Assembly: GCF_012277275.1 (NCBI RefSeq)
Contig: NZ_CP051155.1
Span: 682,001 to 746,000, forward strand
Direction of reading: 5' to 3'
Source of the DNA: Gephyromycinifex aptenodytis
GTDB lineage: Bacteria > Actinomycetota > Actinomycetes > Actinomycetales > Dermatophilaceae
DNA length: 64,000 nucleotides
Position 1 is the first letter of the stretch. The number at the start of each line of letters is the position of its first letter. A program made the translations under genes and the position numbers. A model generated the notes under the pieces. It searched no databases and was not told where the DNA came from. It saw nothing but the letters and a program-made list of their open reading frames with translations. Of this stretch, positions 9,777 to 17,664 are shown piece by piece.

Positions 9777-9816
9777 GCGCGCCCGGGGATCGTTAGGCAG
9801 CGATCCCCGGGCGCGC
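9777..9816. terminator. Bidirectional terminator, 16-bp perfect stem
   Basis: GCGCGCCCGGGGATCG (9777-9792) and its exact complement at 9801-9816 enclose an 8-nt loop. It lies between the convergent ABM gene (stop 9696) and bkdC (stop 9828). No T-tract follows on either side, as is common in high-GC actinobacteria, so action in both directions is inferred from position and stem strength. Confidence 0.7.
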
Positions 9817-9827
9817 TTCGCGTGTGG

Positions 9828-11315
9828 CTACAGACCGACCAGCAGAGCCCCGGGCCGCTCCACGCAGTCCGCGACATAGCGCAGGAACCCGCCGGCCACC
9901 GCCCCGTCGCAGACGCGATGGTCGAAGCTCAGCGAGAGCTGGGTCACCGGACGTACCGCGAGTTGGCCCTCGACGACCCAGGGCTTGTCGATGATGCGGC
10001 CCACGCCAAGCATCCCGGCTTCGGGGTGGTTGATGATCGGAGTCGAGCCGTCGACCCCGTACACCCCGTAGTTGTTCAGCGTGAAGGTACCTCCGCTCAT
10101 CTCCTGCGGGCTCAGTGTCCCGGCCCGGGCACGCTCGGTCAGGTCACGGATCGCCGCAGCAAGCTGCTCGGTGCTGAGTTGATCGGCGTGATGCACCACC
10201 GGAACCACCAACCCGCGCGGGCCCTGCGCGGCAAACGACAGGTGCACATGTGGCAGCCGGACGATCTCCCGGGCTTCCTGGTCGACGCGAGCGTTGAGCT
10301 CCGGGAAGCGCACCAGACCTGCGACGACGATCCGAGCCAGCAGCGCCAGATAACCGATCCGGGCCTGCGGCACACAGGCCGCGATATCGGCCTTGAGTGC
10401 GGCCAACCCGCTGGCATCCACATCGACCCAGGTGGTGGCGTCGGGGATTTCAGTGCGGGATCGAGAAAGCCGCTCTGCCATCACCTTTCGGATCCCCGTG
10501 ATCGGGATCCGCTCGTCGCGTAGCCCCACCGGCGCTGTGGGCGATGCGTCCGGCGCGCCTGCTCCCGAGGCTGCGTCGGCTGGACTGCTCTGGGCAACCT
10601 GTGCGCCGGCCTGGTCGGCGCGCGCCTCGCTGCCCTGGGCCCGCTCGCTCGCGGCAGCCTCGACGTCCCGGCGGGTGATGACGCCCCCGGCGCCGGTGGG
10701 GGTGATCGCCAGCAGGTCCAGAGCATGCTCGCGGGCAAGCTTGCGCACCAGCGGCGAGATGACCCGCACCGCCTGCGTTGCGGCCGAACCACTCTGGGCC
10801 GCTGCCCCGGTGGGCTGCGCTGCCGAGTCTGCTGGGGCCATCTCCTGCGGCTGCGTCGCGGCCACCGATCGGCTTTGCGAACCAGCTTCAGCCGGGTCGA
10901 CCCCGCTGGGTGAGGCGCGCCCGATGCGTCTGCGGCGCACCCGCGTCGTCTCCGAGGTGCCGTAGCCGATGAGGACGTTGCCCGACCCGGCCCGTTCTTC
11001 CTCCATCCGCTCCTGCACCTGCGGCTCGCGCCGGCTGGCCTCTTGGGCCAGCACGGTGTCGCTGTCACTGCCGACGCTGGTCTCGATGCTGATCAGCGGC
11101 TTGCCCACGTCGAGCACCTGGCCGGGCTCGACATGCAGTTTGGCCACCGTCCCGGCGTACGGGCAGGGCAGCTCGACCTGGGCTTTGGCGGTCTCCACGA
11201 CGGCGATCACCTGGTCGACGGCCACCTGCTCGCCGAGGGCGACTTCCCAGGTGACAACCTCGCCCTCGGTGAGTCCCTCGCCCAGGTCGGGCAGCACGAA
11301 GGTCTTCTCACTCAT
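9828..11315 (-). CDS. bkdC: 2-oxoacid dehydrogenase complex E2 (branched-chain type) dihydrolipoyl acyltransferase
   Basis: 495 residues. The N-terminal lipoyl domain carries the lipoylation lysine in VVETAKAQVELP (Lys44). An Ala/Gln/Ser-rich linker leads to a peripheral-subunit-binding domain (ISPLVRKLAREHALDL...GAGGVITRRDV), a second linker, and the catalytic domain ending in FDHRVCDGAVAGGF, with catalytic His466 and Asp470 of the HxxxDG motif. It transfers acyl groups from lipoate to CoA. It is the last gene of bkdABC: the E1-beta stop overlaps its start by 4 bp, implying translational coupling. Branched-chain specificity rests on similarity to Mycobacterium BkdABC and the divergent Lrp-type gene; a pyruvate dehydrogenase role is the alternative. 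No E3 gene is in the window. Confidence 0.92.
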   Translation of the reverse strand: MSEKTFVLPDLGEGLTEGEVVTWEVALGEQVAVDQVIAVVETAKAQVELPCPYAGTVAKLHVEPGQVLDVGKPLISIETSVGSDSDTVLAQEASRREPQVQERMEEERAGSGNVLIGYGTSETTRVRRRRIGRASPSGVDPAEAGSQSRSVAATQPQEMAPADSAAQPTGAAAQSGSAATQAVRVISPLVRKLAREHALDLLAITPTGAGGVITRRDVEAAASERAQGSEARADQAGAQVAQSSPADAASGAGAPDASPTAPVGLRDERIPITGIRKVMAERLSRSRTEIPDATTWVDVDASGLAALKADIAACVPQARIGYLALLARIVVAGLVRFPELNARVDQEAREIVRLPHVHLSFAAQGPRGLVVPVVHHADQLSTEQLAAAIRDLTERARAGTLSPQEMSGGTFTLNNYGVYGVDGSTPIINHPEAGMLGVGRIIDKPWVVEGQLAVRPVTQLSLSFDHRVCDGAVAGGFLRYVADCVERPGALLVGL

Positions 11316-12358
11316 CGGCCGATCTCCATCCGGGCACCGGCGCCCAGGTAGCGATCTTCGGGAGTGTCATCCCACTGCAGCCGGGCGATCGCGTCCAGGA
11401 CACGGTCGACGCCGGGCAGGTGGTGGTGCTCCAGCTTCGGCGGCGGATACGGGATATCCAGACCGCTGACCCGCAACACCGGCGCGGCCAGAGAGTGGAA
11501 GGCCCGCTCCTGCACTCGGGCGGCGATCTCCGCACCGACTCCGGCGAAGCCCTGCGCCTCCTGCACGACGACGCAGCGTCCGGTGCGGCGCACCGAGGCG
11601 ACGATGGTGTCGTCGTCGTAGGGGTTGATCGTGCGCAGGTCGACGACCTCGGCGCTCCAACCCTCTTCCTGCGCGGCCTGGGCGGCTTCCATCGCTACCG
11701 GCAGGCTCGGGCCGTATGCCACCAGGGTGACGTCGCTGCCCTGGCGCCGAACTACGGCCTGCCCGGGCGGGGTTCCGCCGTCGCCATTCAAAGCCTCAAG
11801 GTCGACCTGATCCTTACACCAGTAGAGCCGCTTGGGCTCCAGGAAGACCACCGGGTCCGGGTCCTTGATGGCGGCCCGCAACAGGCTGTATGCATCCTCG
11901 ACCGTCGCCGGGGTGTACACGCGCAGGCCCGGCGTGTGGGCGTAGTAGGCCTCTGAGGAGTCACAGTGGTGCTCGACGCCGCCGATTCCACCGGCGTAGG
12001 GCACCCGGATGACCATCGGCAGGGTCAACGACCCCCGGGTGCGGTTACGCATTTTCGCGACGTGGCTGGTGATCTGTTCGAAGGCCGGGTAGGCGAACGC
12101 ATCGAACTGCATCTCGACCACCGGCCGCAGACCTGCCATGCACATGCCGATGGCGAAGCCGATGATGCCGGATTCGGCCAGCGGGGTATCGAAGCACCGA
12201 TCCTCGCCGAAGTCCCGGGCGATCCCGTCGGTGATACGGAACACCCCGCCTGCAGCGCCGACGTCTTCGCCGAAGATCTGTACCCGTTCGTCGGTAGCTA
12301 CCGCGTCTCGCAGCGCCTGGTTGAGCGCCGCGGCGAAGGTCACCTGTGTCGTTGCCAT
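11312..12358 (-). CDS. bkdB: 2-oxoacid dehydrogenase E1 beta subunit
   Basis: 348 residues, the usual length. Clear E1-beta motifs: ALRDAVATDERVQIFGEDVG near the N-terminus, FDTPLAESGIIGFAIGMCMAGLRPVVEMQF, GIGGVEHHCDSSEAYYAHTPGLRV, and the C-terminal transketolase domain (VDLRTINPYDDDTIVASV, VVQEAQGFAGVGAEIAARV). With E1 alpha it forms the thiamine-diphosphate-dependent decarboxylase that feeds acyl groups to E2. It starts 1 bp after the E1-alpha stop, with AGAGGA eight bases upstream inside that gene. The 4-bp overlap with E2 downstream makes the three genes one operon. Confidence 0.94.
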   Translation of the reverse strand: MATTQVTFAAALNQALRDAVATDERVQIFGEDVGAAGGVFRITDGIARDFGEDRCFDTPLAESGIIGFAIGMCMAGLRPVVEMQFDAFAYPAFEQITSHVAKMRNRTRGSLTLPMVIRVPYAGGIGGVEHHCDSSEAYYAHTPGLRVYTPATVEDAYSLLRAAIKDPDPVVFLEPKRLYWCKDQVDLEALNGDGGTPPGQAVVRRQGSDVTLVAYGPSLPVAMEAAQAAQEEGWSAEVVDLRTINPYDDDTIVASVRRTGRCVVVQEAQGFAGVGAEIAARVQERAFHSLAAPVLRVSGLDIPYPPPKLEHHHLPGVDRVLDAIARLQWDDTPEDRYLGAGARMEIGR

Positions 12359-12359
12359 C

Positions 12360-13547
12360 TCAGGCGTCCTCTCCGGTCAGGGCTTCGTGTTCGGCCTCGA
12401 TCTCATCGAGAACCATCTGCTGCTGCTCTTGCAGTTGCGCCGTGGGGCTGTCGTACACGTGCTCGAACATCGAGGCGGGTCCCACCTGCGGGTCCTCGTT
12501 CATCCGGTCACGCAGCTGCGCCGCTTCGTCCTCGGCCTGCTGGGCGTAGCTTGCGGCGAGTTCGTCGTCGAGCTTGCCGACCGAACGCAGGTAGGTCTCC
12601 AATCGGGCCAGCGGGTCCTTCTTCAGCCACGCGTCCACCTGATCCGAGGTGCGGTATCGGGTCTGATCGTCGGCGTTGGTGTGGGCCTCCATCCGGTAGG
12701 TGTGCAGTTCGACCAGCACCGGCCCCTTCCCGGCCCGAGCCCAGTCGACGGCCTTACCCACCACAGCCAGCACGGCCAGGGCATCGTTGCCGTCGACCTG
12801 CTCGCACACCACGCCGTAACCGATGCCCTTGTAGGCCAGGCTCGGCGCGGCGGTCTGCTTTTCCAGCGGTACCGAAATGGCCCAGCCGTTGTTCTGCACG
12901 ACGAAGACCACCGGAGCCTTGAAGACGGCGGCGAAGTTCAGCGCTTCGTGGAAGTCCCCTTCGCTGGTGGCGCCGTCACCGATGAAGGCCAGCGCCACCC
13001 GATCCCGCCCCTGCCGTTTCTCGCCGTAGGCGACACCGGCGGCATGCAGCAGTTGGGTGGCAAGCGGGGTGCACTGCGCGGCCGTGAAGGTGGCTGCGGC
13101 GTCATAGCCGCAGTGCGCGTCGCCGCGCAGCAAGGTGAGGACCTGCACCGGGTCGATGCCGCGCGAGACGAGCGCCACCGAGTCGCGGTAGGTGGGGAAG
13201 AACCAGTCGTCTTGACGGATCTTCATGACCGACCCGACCTGGCAGGCCTCCTGCCCCCGGGAGCTGGGGTAGACCGCCAACCGCCCCTGGCGGGTGAGCG
13301 CGCTGGCCTGCACATCGAAGCGCCGACCGAGCACCATGCGCCGGTAGCACTCGAGAACCTCCTCGTCGCTGGGTGGCTCGTAGTCCTCGGTGACGGGATC
13401 AACTCGCTGACCATGCTCGTCGAGGAACCGAACGGGCACCGGGGCCGGGATCAATCCCTTTTGGAACGGCGCCTCGACTTCCTCGGGGGCTGCCTGGGCG
13501 GCAGCTTTAGCGGCCCTGGCGTTCGCGGCTTTGCGGGTGGGAGCCAT
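12360..13547 (-). CDS. bkdA: 2-oxoacid dehydrogenase E1 alpha subunit
   Basis: 395 residues. The thiamine diphosphate motif GDG(x~27)NN appears as GDGATSEGDFHEALNF...VVQNNGWAIS. EAHTNADDQTRYR is the phosphorylation-loop-like segment characteristic of branched-chain E1 alpha. The N-terminus has an Ala/Lys-rich extension (residues 1-25). The ATG at 13547 is preceded by AGGAG. It is the first gene of bkdABC; the 136-bp gap to the divergent Lrp-family gene carries a perfect 7-bp inverted repeat. Expected role: oxidative decarboxylation of 2-oxoacids from Val, Leu and Ile, supplying branched acyl-CoA primers or propionyl/acetyl-CoA. Confidence 0.93.
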   Translation of the reverse strand: MAPTRKAANARAAKAAAQAAPEEVEAPFQKGLIPAPVPVRFLDEHGQRVDPVTEDYEPPSDEEVLECYRRMVLGRRFDVQASALTRQGRLAVYPSSRGQEACQVGSVMKIRQDDWFFPTYRDSVALVSRGIDPVQVLTLLRGDAHCGYDAAATFTAAQCTPLATQLLHAAGVAYGEKRQGRDRVALAFIGDGATSEGDFHEALNFAAVFKAPVVFVVQNNGWAISVPLEKQTAAPSLAYKGIGYGVVCEQVDGNDALAVLAVVGKAVDWARAGKGPVLVELHTYRMEAHTNADDQTRYRTSDQVDAWLKKDPLARLETYLRSVGKLDDELAASYAQQAEDEAAQLRDRMNEDPQVGPASMFEHVYDSPTAQLQEQQQMVLDEIEAEHEALTGEDA

Positions 13548-13640
13548 GCGTCTCCTCAGCGGAGTAGTGCCGACATCACTGGCGGCGGGGTGGCGTCATC
13601 GTCCACCCGATGGTCCCTGCTGCGTACCCTTTGCTCAATA

Positions 13641-13660
13641 CGTCTGCACAGTCGCAGACG
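13641..13660. promoter_or_regulatory. Candidate operator between bkdA and the Lrp-family gene
   Basis: CGTCTGC (13641-13647) and GCAGACG (13654-13660) form a perfect inverted repeat with a 6-bp spacer, 24 bp before the regulator's ATG and about 95 bp upstream of bkdA. Lrp/AsnC proteins commonly bind such dyads in divergent promoter regions. Binding is inferred. Confidence 0.5.
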
Positions 13661-13683
13661 ATTGGTCACCTCTAGGAGTCCAT

Positions 13684-14163
13684 ATGAGCACGGCGTCCGG
13701 GAACGTCGACCCGTTGGACACAATCGACCGACGGATGGTCACCGAGCTGGTGGCTGATGGCCGGATCTCGATGCGCACCCTGGCCGAGCGCGTCCACATC
13801 AGCCGGGCTAGTGTCTACTCCCGCCTGGAGCGATTGCGGGCCGCCGGGGTCATCACCGGCTTCGAAGCCCGCATCGACCCCTCGAAATCGGGATTGGCCA
13901 CCAGCGCTTATGTCGCGCTGTCCATCGCGCAGGATGCCTGGCGTGAGATCAGCACCCGGCTGCGCACCGTGCGCTATGTCGAGCACGTCGCCCTGGTCGC
14001 CGCCGAGTTCGATGTTCTCGTCCTCGTGCGAGCACCGGACAACACCACCCTCAAAGAGGTGGTCTTGGAAGAACTGCAGTCCATCCCCGGTGTGAAGTCC
14101 ACCCGCACCTGGCTGGTGTTCGCCGATGAAGAAGGGCCTGGAGCCTGGCGCGACCCGGAATGA
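13684..14163 (+). CDS. Lrp/AsnC family transcriptional regulator, probably controlling bkdABC
   Basis: 159 residues. The N-terminal AsnC helix-turn-helix is DTIDRRMVTELVADGRISMRTLAERVHISRASVYSRLERLRAAGVITGF, followed by a RAM/Lrp ligand domain (YVEHVALVAAEFDVLVLVRAPDN, LQSIPGVKSTRTWLVF). The ATG at 13684 has TAGGAG seven bases upstream, although the frame stays open upstream. It is divergent from bkdABC, an arrangement known from BkdR/Lrp regulators of branched-chain 2-oxoacid dehydrogenase genes, which respond to branched-chain amino acids. Its effector and sign of regulation cannot be read from the sequence. Confidence 0.92.
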   Translation: MSTASGNVDPLDTIDRRMVTELVADGRISMRTLAERVHISRASVYSRLERLRAAGVITGFEARIDPSKSGLATSAYVALSIAQDAWREISTRLRTVRYVEHVALVAAEFDVLVLVRAPDNTTLKEVVLEELQSIPGVKSTRTWLVFADEEGPGAWRDPE

Positions 14164-14195
14164 TGCCCGCGATCCCGGGCCGCGCCACGGCCGGC

Positions 14196-15512
14196 TCAGC
14201 GCGCGGCTGCGAAGCCCCGCTCCAGATCAGCCAGGATGTCGTCGATGTGTTCGATCCCCACTGAGAGCCGGATCAGACCCGGCGTCACCCCGGCGCCGAG
14301 ACGATCCTCGTCACTACCTTGGCTGTGGGTGGTCGATGCCGGGTGGATGACCAGGCTGCGCACATCACCGATGTTGGCGACGTGGCTGTGCAGCTCACAG
14401 GCGTCGACGAACGCCCGCCCGGCAGCCACTCCCCCGGAGATCTCGAAGCTGAGCACGGCACCGGAGCCGGCCGGGGTGTATTTGTCGGCCAGGTCCTTGT
14501 TGGGGTTGCCCGGCAGCGAGGCGTAATTGACCTTCTCCACCTGGGCGTGCCCGGTCAGGAACTGCGCCACCTGTTGCGCGTTCTGCACGTGCCGCTCCAT
14601 CCGCAGCGACAACGTCTCGATGCCCTGGGCCAGCAGGAAAGCGTTGAACGGCGAGACGGCCGCGCCCAGATCGCGCAGCAACTCCACCCGCGCCTTGAGG
14701 ATGAAAGCCAGGTTCGCGCCCAGCGCACACCCCACGCCCAGGTCACGGGCGAAGACCAACCCGTGGTAACTCTCGCTGGGGGTGTTGAAGGAGGGGAAGC
14801 GCTGCGGGTCGCCCGCATAGTCGAACCGACCGGCATCCACGATCGCGCCGACGATGGAGTTGCCGTGCCCGCCGAGGTACTTGGTGGCCGAGTGGATGAC
14901 GACATCCGCGCCGTACTCGAACGGGCGGATGAGGTAGGGCGTGGCCACGGTGTTGTCCACGAACAGCGGCACCCCCGCCTCGTGGGCCACCCCCGCCAGC
15001 GTCTCGATGTCCAGGATCTGTTGGTCGGGATTGGAAATGCTCTCACCCAGCAGCAACTTGGTGTTGGGACGGATTGCTGCCTTCCAAGCGCCGATGTCGC
15101 GCTGGTCGGTGATGAAGGTCGTCTCGATGCCGAGCCTGGCAAGGGTGAACTTCAGCAGGTTGTACGTGCCGCCGTACAGGGCCGCTCCTGCCACCACGTG
15201 GTCGCCGGCACCGGCCACGTTCAGGATCGCCAACGTGGTGGCCGCCATCCCGGAGGACAGCAGCAGCGCACCGACGCCACCTTCCAGCGACGCGATTCGG
15301 GCCTCCACCGCTTCCTGGGTGGGGTTGCCGATTCGGGTGTAGATCGGCCCGAGGTCGGTCAGCGCGAACCGGTCTGCCGCCGTCTGGGCGTCATCGAAAA
15401 CGTAACTCGTGGTCTGGTAGATCGGCAGCGCACGCGACCCGGTGGCGGTATCCGGGGTTTGACCTGCGTGGATCTGCCGGGTCTCGAAAGCCCAGTTGGG
15501 GTTGATGGTCAT
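14196..15512 (-). CDS. metY: O-acetylhomoserine sulfhydrylase / cystathionine synthase-type PLP enzyme
   Basis: 438 residues of the Cys/Met metabolism PLP family, in the length range of MetY. N-terminus: FETRQIHAGQTPDTATGSRALPIYQTTSYVF; substrate loop: LGPIYTRIGNPTQEAVEARIASLEGG; PLP-binding lysine Lys211 in HSATKYLGGHG; C-terminal LVIHPASTTHSQ. It makes homocysteine from O-acetylhomoserine and sulfide. The ATG at 15512 has AAGGAGGAG seven bases upstream. The frame stays open upstream, but that part is the SAM-IV riboswitch leader, not protein. The riboswitch independently supports a methionine-pathway role and SAM feedback. Confidence 0.95.
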   Translation of the reverse strand: MTINPNWAFETRQIHAGQTPDTATGSRALPIYQTTSYVFDDAQTAADRFALTDLGPIYTRIGNPTQEAVEARIASLEGGVGALLLSSGMAATTLAILNVAGAGDHVVAGAALYGGTYNLLKFTLARLGIETTFITDQRDIGAWKAAIRPNTKLLLGESISNPDQQILDIETLAGVAHEAGVPLFVDNTVATPYLIRPFEYGADVVIHSATKYLGGHGNSIVGAIVDAGRFDYAGDPQRFPSFNTPSESYHGLVFARDLGVGCALGANLAFILKARVELLRDLGAAVSPFNAFLLAQGIETLSLRMERHVQNAQQVAQFLTGHAQVEKVNYASLPGNPNKDLADKYTPAGSGAVLSFEISGGVAAGRAFVDACELHSHVANIGDVRSLVIHPASTTHSQGSDEDRLGAGVTPGLIRLSVGIEHIDDILADLERGFAAAR

Positions 15513-15531
15513 TGCTCTCCTCCTTGCCTGC

Positions 15532-15554
15532 GGTGGCACTACAAGAAGGCCACC
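15532..15554 (-). promoter_or_regulatory. Leader hairpin between SAM-IV aptamer and metY ribosome site
   Basis: GGTGGC and GCCACC (6-bp perfect arms, 11-nt loop) lie between the aptamer and the AAGGAGGAG site of metY. There is no T-tract. It may belong to the expression platform, but the mechanism (translation or termination) is not visible. Confidence 0.35.
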
Positions 15555-15584
15555 ACCGTGACGTGATGCGGGGAGCCGGATCGC

Positions 15585-15694
15585 ACCCGCGCTTGCGGAC
15601 GTGTTGTCCGCCTGGTCTTCACCCGGGGCACCCCAGCGGCAGGCGGAGGGGTTGCCGGCCAGCGAGCCGGGGCTTGGTGCTGGCACTCATGACC
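15585..15694 (-). ncRNA. SAM-IV riboswitch upstream of metY
   Basis: The minus-strand leader reads, in order, GGTCATGAGTGCCAGC, then CAAGCCCCGGCT, GCTGGCCGGCAACCC, GGGGTGCCCCGGGTGA and AGACC closing the first helix, then a small hairpin (GGACAACACGTCC) and GCAAGCGCGGGT. This matches, nearly base for base in the conserved positions, the SAM-IV aptamer I recall upstream of sulfhydrylase genes in Streptomyces. GGTC at 15694 pairs with GACC near 15614 to form P1. SAM binding would lower metY expression. The aptamer sits 73-182 nt upstream of the metY start. Confidence 0.93.
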
Positions 15695-15791
15695 GCGAAT
15701 CACGTTAGCAACGCCGTGTGGATCGCCGCGGCCCCCGTCTTACCATTCGGAACTGCTATCCATGCCCTGGACGATCGGGCCACGGGATGAG

Positions 15792-16454
15792 TCAGGCCCG
15801 TGCCCACTGGGTGCCGCCCAAGCGCGGGGTGCCCTGCCCACCGGTCAGCTGCGATACCAGCGCGACAAGGTCGCCCGCCTGCTCGGGTTCGACGTCCAGA
15901 TGCAGGGTTGCGCAGCCGGCGTAGTCGGTCCCGGCCACCAGGATCCCCCGCGAGCGCAACTCGTTCTCGATCCGCCCGGCCTGGGCGATGGCCGTATCCA
16001 GGTCGAGGCGCTGCAGGAGGCGATATCGCACCGGCCGGGCGACATCCAGCGCCGCGCGAACCGCGTCGCCGTAGGCGCGGATCAGCCCCCCGGTGCCCAA
16101 CAGTGTCCCGCCGAACCACCGCGTCACGACGGCGACGACGTCGCTGACTTCTCGACCGGTGAGGACCTCGAGCATCGGGGCCCCCGCCGTCCCCGCCGGT
16201 TCCCCGTCATCGGAGGAGCGCCGGATCACACCCTCGACTCCCCCTCGTCCCACCGCACCTTCGACCCCCAGGACGAAAGCCGAGCAGTGGTGGCGCGCAT
16301 CCCAATGGCGTTTGCGGGCCGCCTCTACGCACGCTCTGGCGGCCGTTTCGTCGGTGACCGGTTCCAGGCGGGCCAGGAAGCGCGAGCGTTTGACCTCGAT
16401 CTCGGCCTCGACGGCGGCCGCGATGGAGCAGATCTGCGGCCCAGGCTCACTCAT
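15792..16454 (-). CDS. YigZ/IMPACT family protein
   Basis: 220 residues. N-terminal IMPACT domain: EAEIEVKRSRFLARLEPVTDETAARACVEAARKRHWDARHHCSAFVLG, then SDDGEPAGTAGAPMLEVL and VVAVVTRWFGGTLLGTGGLIRAYGDAV, the family signature. A C-terminal DUF1949-like domain follows. Eukaryotic IMPACT modulates Gcn2/translation; the bacterial role is uncharacterized. The ATG at 16454 lies inside the end of the upstream P1-peptidase gene (8-bp overlap), so the two form a translationally coupled pair. The longer upstream frame is a shadow of the peptidase. Confidence 0.92.
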   Translation of the reverse strand: MSEPGPQICSIAAAVEAEIEVKRSRFLARLEPVTDETAARACVEAARKRHWDARHHCSAFVLGVEGAVGRGGVEGVIRRSSDDGEPAGTAGAPMLEVLTGREVSDVVAVVTRWFGGTLLGTGGLIRAYGDAVRAALDVARPVRYRLLQRLDLDTAIAQAGRIENELRSRGILVAGTDYAGCATLHLDVEPEQAGDLVALVSQLTGGQGTPRLGGTQWARA

Positions 16455-17544
16455 GCGGGCCTCGATCCGGGCTCGCGTCGCCGGACGGCTCGGCAAAGGC
16501 GCTCGGGAAAGCCTCCCGGTAGCTGCGCCAGGTCCCGGCAGAAGTGGTGGTGGAGGTCGCGGCCAGCACCGCCCGCACGATGGCGCGCGAGACCACCCGG
16601 GGGGCGTGCGTGAGGACCTCGTGGAACAGAGCCAAGTCGGGGACCTCCCCCTGTCCGGTGGCCAGCCCGAACAGGGTGTCTCCGTCGAGCATCGTGTGAG
16701 CCGGGTCCACCGCACGGGCGATCCCGTCGTGGCCGACACCGGCGAGCTTGGCGCACTGTGCCTTGGTCAGGCTCAGGTCAGTGGCGACGACACCGATGGT
16801 GGTGGCCAGGCCGGGACGCCCCACCGGCATCGGCGCAGCAGTGCGGGCGGCCGCGGCAGCCTGCGCCAGGTCCTGCTCATCCGGGGCTCGCAGCGCCGGG
16901 GCATCGGCCGGCAACAGGTAGCGCTGGGCGTGGAAGGTGCCCTGCGGCGTGATGACCTCCCCCAAGCTGTTGCACACGATGAGCGCACCGATGGCGGCAC
17001 CGCCCGGCAGGACGACACTGGCGGTGCCGACCCCGCCTTTGAGCCCGCCCGCCTTCGCGCCCGTACCGGCACCGACACAGCCCTGCTCGACCGGCCCCCC
17101 GGCCTTAGCCGCGGCGTAGGCCTGGGCCCCGGTGGCGGCATCGGGACGCGCCGCGAAGTCTCCACCACGACCCAAGTCGAAGATCACCGCAGCGGGTACC
17201 AGCGGGACGACCTCTCCCGGCCCACCCATCGGCAGTCCGATGCCGTCGGTGTACAAGCCCTGCATGACACCGTCAGCGGCCGCCAGCCCGAACGCGCTAC
17301 CACCGCACAAAGCGATCGCGTGTACCCGTTCGACGACGTTGCGCGGGTCGAGCAGATCGGTTTCACGGGTCCCCGGGCCGCCACCGCGCACATCGACCCC
17401 GGCCACCACGCCCTGCTCTCCGGCCAACACCACGCTGACCCCGCTCAGGTGAGGTGGGTCTGCGCGGGTTGCCTGCCCCAGACGCAACCCGGCCACATCG
17501 AGAAGCGAATTGGTCGGTCCTGGTCCGGGGCGCTGCGCAGTCAT
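16447..17544 (-). CDS. P1 (S58) family peptidase, DmpA/aminopeptidase-esterase-like
   Basis: 365 residues. The signature VSVVLAGEQGVVAGVDVRGGGPGTRETDLLDP near the N-terminus and ALCGGSAFGLAAADGVMQGL are typical of the DmpA/P1 family of self-processing Ntn-type hydrolases. The likely autocleavage and nucleophile region is in the AIGALIVCNSLGE segment (about residue 185). Family members act as L-aminopeptidases, D-esterases or beta-peptidyl peptidases; the substrate here is unknown. The ATG at 17544 follows AGGAG. It is first in a two-gene operon with the YigZ-like gene. Confidence 0.9.
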   Translation of the reverse strand: MTAQRPGPGPTNSLLDVAGLRLGQATRADPPHLSGVSVVLAGEQGVVAGVDVRGGGPGTRETDLLDPRNVVERVHAIALCGGSAFGLAAADGVMQGLYTDGIGLPMGGPGEVVPLVPAAVIFDLGRGGDFAARPDAATGAQAYAAAKAGGPVEQGCVGAGTGAKAGGLKGGVGTASVVLPGGAAIGALIVCNSLGEVITPQGTFHAQRYLLPADAPALRAPDEQDLAQAAAAARTAAPMPVGRPGLATTIGVVATDLSLTKAQCAKLAGVGHDGIARAVDPAHTMLDGDTLFGLATGQGEVPDLALFHEVLTHAPRVVSRAIVRAVLAATSTTTSAGTWRSYREAFPSAFAEPSGDASPDRGPHE

Positions 17545-17664
17545 GGGGTTCTCCTGTCGCCGTTGACACGTTGGGCTGGCGTGCCCTCCTGACTAGTCTC
17601 GCCCGGCTCGTCCACCCGCATGCCCCGGCGTGCCCGCGGTCGTGTCGCGTCGGGCCGTGGCGCT

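Noticed and set aside
12138-13757. 539-codon plus-strand open frame opposite bkdA/bkdB
   Set aside because: Antisense shadow of two well-identified E1 subunit genes, with no ribosome site or domain.
15513-15686. N-terminal extension of the metY frame
   Set aside because: These bases form the SAM-IV riboswitch leader, and the downstream ATG has an ideal ribosome site.
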